A DNA stretch of 7,680 nt, taken from positions 1-7,680 of the forward strand of contig JAFAGX010000049.1 of the NCBI GenBank assembly GCA_019237515.1. The letters run 5' to 3'. The number at the start of each line of letters is the position of its first letter. Position 1 is the first letter of the stretch. The notes below the pieces were generated by a model that searched no databases, was not told the origin of the DNA, and saw only the letters and a list, made by a program, of their open reading frames with translations. The DNA comes from Acidobacteriaceae bacterium (GTDB taxonomy: Bacteria > Acidobacteriota > Terriglobia > Terriglobales > SbA1). The translations under genes were made by a program, and so were the position numbers. Below, piece after piece: positions 1 through 7,350 of this stretch.

Positions 1-469
1 TGCATCTGGATATAAGGCGACCCGGGGCGACAAGCTGCTGCAATTCCTGAGCGGATTGCGTGGCAGTCGAGGAAGGCGGTGGCTGATGATCGCGAAATCA
101 TCGCTTGCCAAATTTATTCCGCCGGTTATTGCCTTAAGACTTTGCGCATCCAAAATGGAATGGCCTTCTGGTAGTTGCGAAGTTGAAGCTGTCTCTGTTC
201 GAGTTCTCCCGTAGTCCTGACGCCTCGTCCGCGTATCAGGCTGGATCCCGGGTTGTTTCATTTGGCTGGGGTACGAATTCGGAAGCCGACTGTGCCAGGC
301 CAATTGGGCCAACGATCGAAATGAGACCAAGGTGATGCAGTCTGTCGAGGTCGTCGTTGGTCCATATCTTTACGGTTTGAGCGTCCGCTGCCACGTGCGG
401 CTTGTTGGCCGCACGGGTAGCTTCGGGAATCAGCGCCATGCAAATGCAGACACAAAGCTCGCGGAACAT
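1..469 (-). pseudogene. Broken coiled-coil protein of the WTNDDL / TTGGINL-like type, running off the left edge
   Basis: An ATG at 469 opens a 77-codon frame (stop TGA at 236-238) that begins with a short hydrophobic, weakly signal-like stretch and contains IWTNDDLDRL and GLISIVG. I recall this N-terminal signature from acidobacterial hypothetical proteins in which it is followed by DPxWY and a Glu/Gln/Arg-rich coiled coil. Here the frame reads RDPA, stop, YADEASGLRE, so TGA sits exactly where Trp (TGG) would be expected. Downstream the family-like sequence continues in other frames: ELEQRQLQLRNYQKAI at 206-159, then SLKAITGGINLASDDFA within 150-85. This needs two further frame changes. A last stretch near 91-1 may return to the first frame (AQELQQL), but that is tentative. 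A good Shine-Dalgarno, AAAGGA, lies 8 nt before the ATG and overlaps the stop of the upstream DUF4136 gene, so the gene was once the last member of the operon. Function is unknown. A short 77-residue product could still be made. Assembly indels are the alternative to true decay. Confidence 0.6.
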
Positions 470-477
470 CGCGGCAG

Positions 478-483
478 TCCTTT
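478..483 (-). promoter_or_regulatory. Ribosome binding site overlapping the DUF4136 stop codon
   Basis: AAAGGA on the minus strand shares bases with the TAA (484-482) of the DUF4136 gene. It sits 8 nt from the ATG at 469. It supports that ATG as the original start of the broken downstream gene and its membership in the operon. Confidence 0.6.
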
Positions 484-1027
484 ACTTCTTGGGCGAATCT
501 GGCGGGAAGTGGTTGAACATCTTGTTCACACCCTTATCCAGACTCTTGATGTTTTTGTCGGAGTTGTTGGAAAGCGTGTCGCTCGCGCTGGCACGCCAGA
601 TCAGTTGTTTGGTCTTGGCATCGAACAGATCCACAACCACCGTGCCTACCTTGTAGGTTTCCGTCGTGGTTGTCGCGTCGCCAAACCCGCCAGCGCCAAA
701 GCGCCGCCAACCCCAACCTCCTCCAAACCCATCGTAGAAAGTATTCAAGGTCTGTTGATCGCGGGTGATCTCCATGGCCACGACAGAAACATCACCGCCG
801 GAATTGACCTGCGTCCAGCCTTTCGCTGCCAATGCGGCATTGACGGCGTTCTTGATGCGGTCGGCATCCAGGGGATTTCTGGTCTTAACTTGTTCCCACG
901 AATAAGTCTTGTACTGAGAAAAATTGGCGCTGCGGTCGTAGTCGGTTTTCACCTGCTGTGCCGACGCACTGCCCACAATAAAAAACGCCATTCCAACCAA
1001 GAACAGGGTGATTCGATGCAATTTCAT
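482..1027 (-). CDS. Secreted DUF4136-domain protein, last intact gene of the efflux operon
   Basis: This 181-residue protein starts with a Sec signal peptide: MKLHR, a hydrophobic core to about residue 20, and a likely ASA-Q cleavage after residue 23. There is no Cys at the cleavage site, so it is probably periplasmic or outer-membrane associated rather than a lipoprotein. The mature part has DUF4136 features: VKTDYD at 26-31, FSQYKTYSW at 36-44, a KNAVNAALAAKGW helix before residue 71, VVVDLFDAKTKQLIWRA at 130-146, and a C-terminal helix ending NHFPP at 172-176. A Gly/aromatic-rich stretch (residues 98-116) is inserted before the last beta segment. The biochemical role of DUF4136 is not known. 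Its ATG overlaps the TGA of the channel gene (ATGA, 1027-1024), and an AAGGAG Shine-Dalgarno (1039-1034) lies inside the end of that gene, so the two are translationally coupled. The placement suggests an envelope accessory or stress role next to the pump, which is inference. A related tail remnant lies at 7351-7440. Confidence 0.9.
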   Translation of the reverse strand: MKLHRITLFLVGMAFFIVGSASAQQVKTDYDRSANFSQYKTYSWEQVKTRNPLDADRIKNAVNAALAAKGWTQVNSGGDVSVVAMEITRDQQTLNTFYDGFGGGWGWRRFGAGGFGDATTTTETYKVGTVVVDLFDAKTKQLIWRASASDTLSNNSDKNIKSLDKGVNKMFNHFPPDSPKK

Positions 1028-2526
1028 AGTTTTCTCCTTGTAGAAGTTTCTTTGCCCAACGCCACCAGCAAGGACTTATCCCACCCGCCTCCGAGAGCCT
1101 CGATAAGAGTCACAGCGCTCGCCATGCGTCTTCCGAGAATATTTACCGCTGCGACTTGGTTTTCCAGCAGCGCGTTCTGCGCGACAATAACTTCGAGATA
1201 GTTGGTCACGCCGCCTTCGTATCGAGTCACCGAGAGTGCGAGCGATTGCTGCGCCGCCTTAACGGCTTCGTCCTGGACGCCAGCTTCTCGATCCAAGATG
1301 CTCAGCGCCGCAAGGCTGTCTTCGACTTGTTGAAATGCAGTGAGTGTGGTTTCGCGATAGCTGGCGACTGCAAAGTCGTAGCCCGCCTTTGCTTCGTCGG
1401 ATAAGGCACGTCGCCTGCCGACATCAAAGATCGTCTGCCCAGCAGAGGCTCCTACCGACCAAATCGCGCTTGGCCCTTGGAACAACGTCGTGATGACGCC
1501 ACTTCCGAAACCTCCACCAGCAGTAAGGTTAATTAACGGGTAGTAGGCCAGTTTCGCCAGCCCAATCTGAGCGTTTGCTGAAGCTACACGCCGTTCCGCA
1601 GCGGCGATGTCAGGCCGTCTTTCCAGTAGCTCGGACGGCACGCCCACGGGAACCTGCGGGGGATCCGCGGTTAGCGGTAAAGGCGGTAGCGCAAAACCAG
1701 ATGGGGGCTTGCCGATCAATACTGCAACTGCGTGTTCGAATTGAGAGCGAGCGACGCCGACGTCAACGGCCATTGCCTGTGTGGTTTTAAGTATCGTTTT
1801 GGCCTGTTCGACGTCCACCTCCGAAGCGATTCCGCCGTGGTAGCGATCTTCGTTGAGCTGGAGGGCTTGTTCATATTGGACGACCGTGTCCCGCAGCAAT
1901 TTCTCCTCAGCGTCAAGGGTGCGTGCGGCGAAATAATCGACTGCCAGTGCCGTATGCAAAGTCAGATTCACAACCGCGAGATCGGCCTCACTCGCTTGTG
2001 CCTGTTCGCGGTAATACTCGACATTGCGGCTCACGCGCCCCCAGGCGTTCGTCTCATACGAAATATTCAGGGGAACCGCAAAGTCATTGACGGTTTTCCC
2101 CTTCAACTGCGAACCTGAAGCGGAGCTGTTGGCAGAATATCTTTCGCGGTTTGCAGAAGGATCGGCTGTAACGGTAGGAAAGTAATCCGCGCGGCTGTAA
2201 CGCAGCATTGCGCGCGCTTGCTGATATTGCGCGACAGCCGCCTTGAGGTTTTGGTTCGAAACGCTGATCTGCCGCTCGAGTTCGTCAAGCTGTAGGTCGT
2301 GGAAGATCTCCCACCAGTCGCCTCCCAAATTCTGCTCGTTTGGTCCCGCTGTTTTCCAATTTACCGATTCCTTGTACGCCGTCGGCACAGTTGTCGCCGG
2401 AAGTTTGTAGCGGGGACCGACCGAGCAGCCGGCAACTGAAAATGCTTCCGCCGCGAATAGCAGCATGGCAATCGCGGAGTGCTCGGCCGCTCGGCAGCGC
2501 CGGACCGGAACAGCCTGACAGTTCAT
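1024..2526 (-). CDS. RND efflux outer-membrane channel lipoprotein, NodT/OprM (TolC-like) family
   Basis: This 500-residue protein should form the trimeric outer-membrane exit duct of the tripartite pump. The N-terminus has an Arg-rich n-region (VRRCR), a hydrophobic stretch and a lipobox, VAGC, with Cys34 as the acylation site. The following SVGPRY is the usual mature start of OprM/NodT lipoproteins. Two outer-membrane efflux (OEP) repeats follow, about residues 70-270 and 295-480. The second opens with the family hallmark ERRPDIAAAERRVASANAQ, then IGLAKLAYYPLINLTAGGG. Long heptad-rich helices (about 170-265 and 375-470) would build the periplasmic alpha-barrel. Each repeat carries the paired motif RYHGGIAS / RYEGGVTNYLEVIVAQ. 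Length is normal for the family. The start at 2526 is supported by GGGAGA six nt upstream and by the 4-nt ATGA overlap with the adaptor stop. The stop in turn overlaps the DUF4136 start. Family assignment is secure; the substrate is not known. Confidence 0.96.
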   Translation of the reverse strand: MNCQAVPVRRCRAAEHSAIAMLLFAAEAFSVAGCSVGPRYKLPATTVPTAYKESVNWKTAGPNEQNLGGDWWEIFHDLQLDELERQISVSNQNLKAAVAQYQQARAMLRYSRADYFPTVTADPSANRERYSANSSASGSQLKGKTVNDFAVPLNISYETNAWGRVSRNVEYYREQAQASEADLAVVNLTLHTALAVDYFAARTLDAEEKLLRDTVVQYEQALQLNEDRYHGGIASEVDVEQAKTILKTTQAMAVDVGVARSQFEHAVAVLIGKPPSGFALPPLPLTADPPQVPVGVPSELLERRPDIAAAERRVASANAQIGLAKLAYYPLINLTAGGGFGSGVITTLFQGPSAIWSVGASAGQTIFDVGRRRALSDEAKAGYDFAVASYRETTLTAFQQVEDSLAALSILDREAGVQDEAVKAAQQSLALSVTRYEGGVTNYLEVIVAQNALLENQVAAVNILGRRMASAVTLIEALGGGWDKSLLVALGKETSTRRKL

Positions 2527-3746
2527 TGGCTATCTCCCGGCAGCGTCGCTTTCACGATTTGTACAGCCTGCCCGGTAATCAGGGAGTCGGGAGGGTTGAC
2601 GACTACTTGATCTCCCGCCTTTAGGCCCGCAATAACTTCCACCTCCGTCCCAAAATCCCGGCCCGGAGTTACGTTTGTAATTACGACCTTTCCGTCCTTG
2701 ACCACACCAACCTGCAAATTGTCGGTCCGAAAGATCAGGGCGTTTACCGGGATCAGGTATGTGGAAGACACGGCGGGAATCTTCAAATGCACTTCAGCGT
2801 AAGAACCTGCTAACAGCGTATTCGATGGGTTAGCGACATCGATTTCAACCAGAAGAGTTCGCGTGGTCACATTAATGGCTTCCGACGTACGCACCAGCAT
2901 CCCGGGAAATTTTCGTCCGGGAAATTCGGCGAGGACAATCTCGGCGCCGGTAACGCCAGGCTTCACACTCTGTGAGTATTCCTCGGGAAGATTGACGTAG
3001 ACGCGCAACGTACCGGTTTGGGAGATGTGGAAAAGATCGGTTCTAGGCGCAGTGCTGCTGCCCGCATTGATGAGGTCACCGATATCCGTGTTACGTGCGG
3101 TAATCACTCCGTCGAACGGAGCGTAGACCCTCTCAAAGGAGACGAGTGTCTCGTATCGCTGAACGGTGGCCTGGTCTGCATCGGCAATGGCTTTATTCGC
3201 GTTGAACGCGCCAATGGCATTATCGACGTCCTGTTGAGAGACAGCGTGTTTCTTCAACAGTCCTTCATAGCGGTCTCTTGTAATTTTGGCGAGTTCGAGG
3301 TTTGCCTCAGCGGTGGCCAAGGTAGCGCGTGCCTGGATCAATTGCTGATCGACTTCGGGCGTCTCAATGACGGCCAGCAACTCTCCCGCTTTTACATGCG
3401 CCCCAATATCGAAATACCATTTGCGCAAATACCCGTCCGTTCGTGCGTAAATCGGCGACGAAATAAAGGGTTGGATGTTTCCGGGGAGGATGATTTCTTC
3501 GGAGGGAGACGCGCTTTTGGGCTGGACGACCGAAACCGAGGGCACCGCCATCTCGTCGGCGAACGCGCGCAGATTGGCGGCCTCACGAATGCGGGAGCGC
3601 ATTCCGGAAACCAGCACCGCTGCAAGGATGGCCAACATAACCAAGGGCGACAGCCAGCCTCTTCGCGAAGCGCCGAGTTTCTTCGCGGAACGTTCCGTTT
3701 GGTCTGGTGATTTGCTGTTTGCTTCGCTGATTTCCGTTTGCGTCAT
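2523..3746 (-). CDS. RND efflux periplasmic adaptor (membrane fusion protein, HlyD/AcrA type)
   Basis: The adaptor links the permease to the outer-membrane channel. From the chosen start it has 407 residues. It begins with a charged cytoplasmic tail, then one membrane anchor (about 31-48, WLSPLVMLAILAAVLVSG) without a lipobox Cys, so it is anchored by a helix rather than by lipid. Next come a split lipoyl/barrel-sandwich domain (about 95-135, with GYLRKWYFDIGAHVKAGELL, closing near 205-220 with YAPFDGVI), an alpha-helical hairpin between them (about 132-200, with the typical RDRYEGLLKKHAVSQQDVD), a beta-barrel (about 240-322, LRVYVNLPEEY) and a membrane-proximal domain to the end. An in-frame ATG at 3866 would put 40 extra residues inside the permease gene and is unlikely. 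ATG 3752 is possible, but ATG 3746 has GGGTGA at 7 nt spacing. The gene begins 19 nt after the permease stop and overlaps the channel start by 4 nt. Confidence 0.94.
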   Translation of the reverse strand: MTQTEISEANSKSPDQTERSAKKLGASRRGWLSPLVMLAILAAVLVSGMRSRIREAANLRAFADEMAVPSVSVVQPKSASPSEEIILPGNIQPFISSPIYARTDGYLRKWYFDIGAHVKAGELLAVIETPEVDQQLIQARATLATAEANLELAKITRDRYEGLLKKHAVSQQDVDNAIGAFNANKAIADADQATVQRYETLVSFERVYAPFDGVITARNTDIGDLINAGSSTAPRTDLFHISQTGTLRVYVNLPEEYSQSVKPGVTGAEIVLAEFPGRKFPGMLVRTSEAINVTTRTLLVEIDVANPSNTLLAGSYAEVHLKIPAVSSTYLIPVNALIFRTDNLQVGVVKDGKVVITNVTPGRDFGTEVEVIAGLKAGDQVVVNPPDSLITGQAVQIVKATLPGDSQ

Positions 3747-3753
3747 GTTCATT

Positions 3754-3759
3754 TCACCC
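3754..3759 (-). promoter_or_regulatory. Ribosome binding site deciding the adaptor start
   Basis: GGGTGA lies in the 19-nt gap after the permease stop. It is 7 nt from ATG 3746 but only 1 nt from ATG 3752, so it favours the start at 3746. The two choices differ by two residues (Met-Asn). Confidence 0.55.
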
Positions 3760-3765
3760 GAATCG

Positions 3766-6700
3766 TTATCTGGAAGCCGCTGCTCCCTGCAGTGAATTTC
3801 TGTATCCGCGACCATGAAGCACTGAGAAAAAGGTCGGCACGAAAAATAAAGTGGACACCGTTGCAAACACCAGGCCGCCGATGACCGCCCGCCCTAGCGG
3901 TGCGTTCTGCTCACCTCCATCGCCCAGACCCAAGGCCATCGGAACCATCCCGATGATCATGGCCAAAGCGGTCATAAGGACTGGCCGAAATCTGGTGAAG
4001 CCGGCTTGAACGGCGGCCTCGATGGAATCCTTTCCCTCCGCCATCTGCTCCGTAGCGAAACTCACCACCAGAATGCTGTTGGCCGTAGCCACACCCATGC
4101 ACATGATCGTTCCCATGAGCGCAGGTACGCTCAGAGTCGTGTGTGTAATGAACAGGCACCACGCGATGCCAGCCAATGCAGCCGGCAGCGCGGAAATCAT
4201 GATCAAAGGGTCCAGCCAAGACTGAAAGTTCACGACGATGAGGAGGTAATCCAGAATGATGGCGAACGCCAACCCGCTGAGCAGGCCGACATAGGAGGAA
4301 CGCATCGTCTGAACTTGGCCACGAACGACGACTTCTGAGCCGCGGGGTAATGTGGACCGGGCGGCATCGATGATTTTGTTGATATCGTGCGACACGGCTC
4401 CCAGGTCGCGTCCAGAAACGGATCCGAAAATGTCGATCACGGGTGCGATGTCGTAGTGAGATTCCACAGCGATACCGGCTCCTCGTTTCACTGAGACCAG
4501 ACTTGCAGCGAGGGATAGAGGCGCATTCAGGTTGCTTCCGGTGATCGGGATATTCGCGAGACTCTGCAGGCTGTCGGTCCGGTATTGCGGCGTCTGCGTA
4601 GCAACCTGATAGCTGACGCCCGTTTTTGGATCGACCCAGAAGGTGGGCGAAGTCTGGAAGCTCCCGCTGAGAGAGACCAGCAGGTTTTGCGCAATATCGT
4701 GGGCACTGAGGCCGAGTTCTTGCGCCTTTGTTCGTTCGATTTGCAGGTGGAGATAAGGCTCGTCGAATGGCTGCTGGATGCGCAGATCAACTTGCCCGGG
4801 CACGTATCTGAGTTTCTGAAGAAGCTCACTTGCCCATACGCGATTACCTTCCAGGTTGTATCCGGTGACTTGGATGTCGATGGGAGCCGGCAATCCGAAA
4901 TTCAAGATTTGCGTGACGATGTCCGAGGGCAGAAATGCAAACATCACACCGGGAAATTGCCTAGCCAATTTTTGGCGGAGATTGCCGATGTATCGAGCAG
5001 TAGGATGGTGTTTGGGTGTCAGCTGAACAAAAACATCCGCGTCGGACGTGCCGATTGGCGCGGAATTACTGTAAGAGAGGTTGATCCCGCTCGTCGGCAA
5101 GCCGATGTTGTCAATTATGGTTTGCAATTCAGCAGGAGGGATTTCCTGCCGAATCGCCTTTTCAACCGTGTCGCAGAGAAAAGCGGTGTCTTCAATCCGC
5201 GTTCCCGTCGGAGCGCGAAGATGAAGCTTAAAACTGCCCGCGTCCACGGTAGGAAAGAAATCTTGCCCAAGCCAGGGAATAAGAAGCGCGAGCGACCCCA
5301 GGCAAGCGCCGAAGAAACCCAGCAGGAAAACACGCCGGTGATGAACACAGAGCCCCAACAAGGCGTGATATTTGCTACGAACCTTTTCAAATCCGGCTTC
5401 AAAGCTTTGCTGTAAGCGAACCAGAGGATTTCGATTTTTCTGCTTATGCTCTCTACCTGCTCCTTGATTTCGCAGGAGATACTTTGCCATCGTGGGCACG
5501 ATCGTTCGTGACAGCAGATAGGAAGCAAGCAGAGCAAAGACGACTGCTTCAGCCAGCGGCAGGAACAGGTACCGCGCGACACCGGAAAGCAGGAACATCG
5601 GAGCGAAGACGATGCAGATCGAAAGGGTGGAGACAAATGCCGGCTTCGCAATTTGCGCAGCACTGTCCAGGACAACGTCGTCCAAACTCTTGTCCGGTTC
5701 CGCTTCCCGGTTCCGATTGATGTTCTCGACTTCGACCGTCGCATCGTCCACCAGGATTCCTACAGCCAGCGCCAGGCCGCCCAAGGTCATGATGTTGATG
5801 GTCTGTCCGAGCGCACTCAAAACAACAAGCGAAGTGAGGATGGCAAGAGGAATCGAAGTTGCGATAATCAGCGTGCTTCGCCAGTTTCCCAGGAAAATGA
5901 GGATCATAAGTGCCGTAAGGCAGGCGGCGATGAGGGCTTCCCTGACTACGCCGCTGATCGCGCTCAGCACAAAAACGGACTGATCCGCCAAGGGTTGAAT
6001 TTTCAGCTGTGGAGGAACCGTGGCCGCGATTCGCGGCAGGAGCGACTTGACACCTGAAATTACGTTCAGAGTTGAAGCATCGCCGGCTTTTTGGACAATC
6101 AACAGCACCGAACGCTGGCCGTTGACGCGGACGATGTTCGTCTGAGGAGGGAAACCGTCTCGTATCCAGGCGACGTCCTTGATATAGATCGTCGTGTTTC
6201 CCACCGTCTTGATTGGAATCTGATTCAGTTCCTCAATGGTTTGAGGTGCCGCGTTCGGGACATCAACGTCATATTCCTTGCTGCCGATCTTGGATGTGCC
6301 CGTCGGCAAAATCAGATTCTGGAGCGCGATGGCATTTACAACGTCCAAGGCGGACAGTCCCTTCGACTGCAACGCATTGGGATTCAGGTCCACTTGCACT
6401 TGACGGGGCTTGCCGCCATACGGAGCGGGTACGGACACACCCTGTACGGTGATGAGCCGAGTTCGAATGAAATTCTGACCGTAGTCATTCAGTTGCTGTT
6501 CGGAGAGACCTTGCCCAGAAAGCGCCAACTGGAGAACCGGCACACTCGAAGCGCTATACGCGAGAATGAGCGGGGGTGTGGTTCCCGCCGGGAGTTGCTT
6601 GAGCTGCGTTTGCGAAACAGCTGTAACCTGCGCAATTCCCTGAGTGACATTGGCCGTGGGCTGGAGAAATACCTTGACGACGGCGACGCCGTAGAGCGAT

Positions 6701-6951
6701 TGGGATTCAATATGCTCAATGTTGTCTACGGTCGTGGTCAGCGCTCGTTCCGTCACGTAGACGATGCGATCGTTCATGTCTTTGGGAACCAGGCCGGTAT
6801 AGGTCCAGATGATGCTGACGACGGGGATGTCTATGTTCGGAAAGATGTCAGTCGGCGTCCGGACAGCAGCGAGCCCGCCCATCACGACAATTAATATCGC
6901 CATGACCGCGAATGTATAAGGGCGCCGTAAAGCTAATCGGACGATCCACAT
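3766..6951 (-). CDS. RND efflux permease, HAE (hydrophobe/amphiphile) type inner-membrane pump
   Basis: This 1061-residue protein should be the proton-driven trimeric pump that takes substrate from the periplasm or inner membrane. It has the duplicated RND plan. TM1 is at about 10-30, followed by RTPTDIFPNIDIPVV. A first porter/docking loop (about 31-330) follows, then TM2-TM6 (about 335-490), a cytoplasmic linker with basic residues (about 495-530), TM7 (about 540-560), a second large periplasmic loop (about 562-880) and TM8-TM12 (about 885-1045). TM4 has the proton-coupling pair in GILVDDATVEVEN (Asp402-Asp403), which places it in the HAE rather than a non-transporting RND group. TM11 keeps RFRPVLMTALAM. 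In TM10 the sequence GVATANSILVVSFA has Ala957 where AcrB has its relay Lys. The start MWIVRLALRRPYTF is the usual N-terminus of this subfamily; AGAGG lies 10 nt upstream. It heads the pump operon, with the adaptor 19 nt downstream. The substrate is not predictable. Confidence 0.97.
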   Translation of the reverse strand: MWIVRLALRRPYTFAVMAILIVVMGGLAAVRTPTDIFPNIDIPVVSIIWTYTGLVPKDMNDRIVYVTERALTTTVDNIEHIESQSLYGVAVVKVFLQPTANVTQGIAQVTAVSQTQLKQLPAGTTPPLILAYSASSVPVLQLALSGQGLSEQQLNDYGQNFIRTRLITVQGVSVPAPYGGKPRQVQVDLNPNALQSKGLSALDVVNAIALQNLILPTGTSKIGSKEYDVDVPNAAPQTIEELNQIPIKTVGNTTIYIKDVAWIRDGFPPQTNIVRVNGQRSVLLIVQKAGDASTLNVISGVKSLLPRIAATVPPQLKIQPLADQSVFVLSAISGVVREALIAACLTALMILIFLGNWRSTLIIATSIPLAILTSLVVLSALGQTINIMTLGGLALAVGILVDDATVEVENINRNREAEPDKSLDDVVLDSAAQIAKPAFVSTLSICIVFAPMFLLSGVARYLFLPLAEAVVFALLASYLLSRTIVPTMAKYLLRNQGAGREHKQKNRNPLVRLQQSFEAGFEKVRSKYHALLGLCVHHRRVFLLGFFGACLGSLALLIPWLGQDFFPTVDAGSFKLHLRAPTGTRIEDTAFLCDTVEKAIRQEIPPAELQTIIDNIGLPTSGINLSYSNSAPIGTSDADVFVQLTPKHHPTARYIGNLRQKLARQFPGVMFAFLPSDIVTQILNFGLPAPIDIQVTGYNLEGNRVWASELLQKLRYVPGQVDLRIQQPFDEPYLHLQIERTKAQELGLSAHDIAQNLLVSLSGSFQTSPTFWVDPKTGVSYQVATQTPQYRTDSLQSLANIPITGSNLNAPLSLAASLVSVKRGAGIAVESHYDIAPVIDIFGSVSGRDLGAVSHDINKIIDAARSTLPRGSEVVVRGQVQTMRSSYVGLLSGLAFAIILDYLLIVVNFQSWLDPLIMISALPAALAGIAWCLFITHTTLSVPALMGTIMCMGVATANSILVVSFATEQMAEGKDSIEAAVQAGFTRFRPVLMTALAMIIGMVPMALGLGDGGEQNAPLGRAVIGGLVFATVSTLFFVPTFFSVLHGRGYRNSLQGAAASR

Positions 6952-7109
6952 CTTTCTTTGGCCTCTTTAAATTCCGTCGTGCTCGATTCTGACCATCTCT
7001 CCCGAAACGGCTTGCATTTGATTAGTGCCAAGCAGTGGCAACCTGGAGTCGGTCGCTCGATGAAAAACCAACCACGTCAGGCAAGCCCCGGTTGAGCGGG
7101 CACGAGACT
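6952..7109 (-). promoter_or_regulatory. Intergenic leader upstream of the pump genes, with no clear promoter
   Basis: This 158-nt gap lies between the 71-residue gene and the permease and is the only non-overlapping spacer of that size in the pump cluster, so any separate pump promoter should be here. I see no convincing -35/-10 pair. It contains a short inverted repeat (7026-7040) that could be an operator, and a Shine-Dalgarno-like AGAGG at 6966-6962. Near 7080 a weak CAACC/GGTTG pairing precedes five T on the minus strand, too weak to call a terminator. Transcription may simply read through from the small gene. Confidence 0.4.
7026..7040. repeat. Short inverted repeat, possible operator
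   Basis: The 15-bp sequence has perfect 5-bp arms, TGCCA and TGGCA, around a 5-nt centre. It lies 75-89 nt upstream of the permease ATG. Such short palindromes also occur by chance, and no regulator gene is present to pair with it. Confidence 0.25.
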
Positions 7110-7325
7110 TCAACCACACGACTGGTCAAACATTCCGCCAATTTCTGCACGTATTTCAGCGTGGTACTCCGGATGCTTGGCCAGAAGCGCGCAAATCTCC
7201 TGGGCTACGGGGCTTCCTTCTACCCACTGCTTCCGCTGGTCAGGATAAAGCGGCTCCACTAGCGGCTTGGCCTGTTGGAGCAAGCGAAATAGCTCGATCC
7301 GGTCCGATTCTTCAGGGTTATTCAT
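7110..7325 (-). CDS. Small soluble 71-residue hypothetical protein upstream of the efflux operon
   Basis: I do not recognise this protein. It begins MNNPEESDRIELF and appears to be all-helical and cytosolic: no signal peptide or membrane segment, an acidic N-terminal helix (about 5-20), a central LYPDQRKQWVEGSPVAQEI, and a C-terminal helix with HPEYHAEIRAEIG ending in Cys-Gly. The sequence is rich in Glu, Gln and Leu, which would suit a small protein-protein interaction domain, but that is only an inference. A longer in-frame reading from 7403 exists. The ATG at 7325 is chosen because AAAGGAG lies 8 nt upstream and the extra 26 residues look non-native. It sits 158 nt upstream of the permease on the same strand and may share its transcript. 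Coding status rests on the strong ribosome site and a protein-like composition. Confidence 0.65.
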   Translation of the reverse strand: MNNPEESDRIELFRLLQQAKPLVEPLYPDQRKQWVEGSPVAQEICALLAKHPEYHAEIRAEIGGMFDQSCG

Positions 7326-7333
7326 TGGCAATG

Positions 7334-7340
7334 CTCCTTT
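7334..7340 (-). promoter_or_regulatory. Strong ribosome binding site for the 71-residue protein
   Basis: AAAGGAG on the minus strand lies 8 nt before ATG 7325. It is among the best Shine-Dalgarno sequences in the window and decides for this start over the upstream ATG at 7403. Confidence 0.65.
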
Positions 7341-7350
7341 CAACTCAGAG

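Noticed and set aside
332..1201. Long plus-strand open frame of 289 codons opposite the DUF4136 and channel genes.
   Set aside because: It is antisense to two well-supported genes, has no recognisable domain, and mirrors their codon structure.
2523..3866. Adaptor reading frame extended to an ATG at 3866 (447 residues).
   Set aside because: The extra 40 residues lie inside the permease C-terminal coding region, are Cys-rich and unlike an adaptor N-terminus, and the ATG at 3746 has a well-placed GGGTGA.
4585..5415. Plus-strand open frame of 276 codons inside the permease, with others at 6091-6894 and 3018-3710.
   Set aside because: They are shadows of the permease and adaptor genes; the translations are Arg/Gln-rich and without family features.
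7013..7030. Sigma-54-like promoter (TGGCAC followed by TGCA on the minus strand) upstream of the permease.
   Set aside because: The GG and GC elements are separated by 12 nt rather than the required 10, so it does not fit the -24/-12 consensus.
7065..7105. Possible intrinsic terminator after the small gene (CAACC/GGTTG pairing then five T on the minus strand).
   Set aside because: The stem is only 5 bp with a loop of about 16 nt and the T tract is short, so it is too weak to support.
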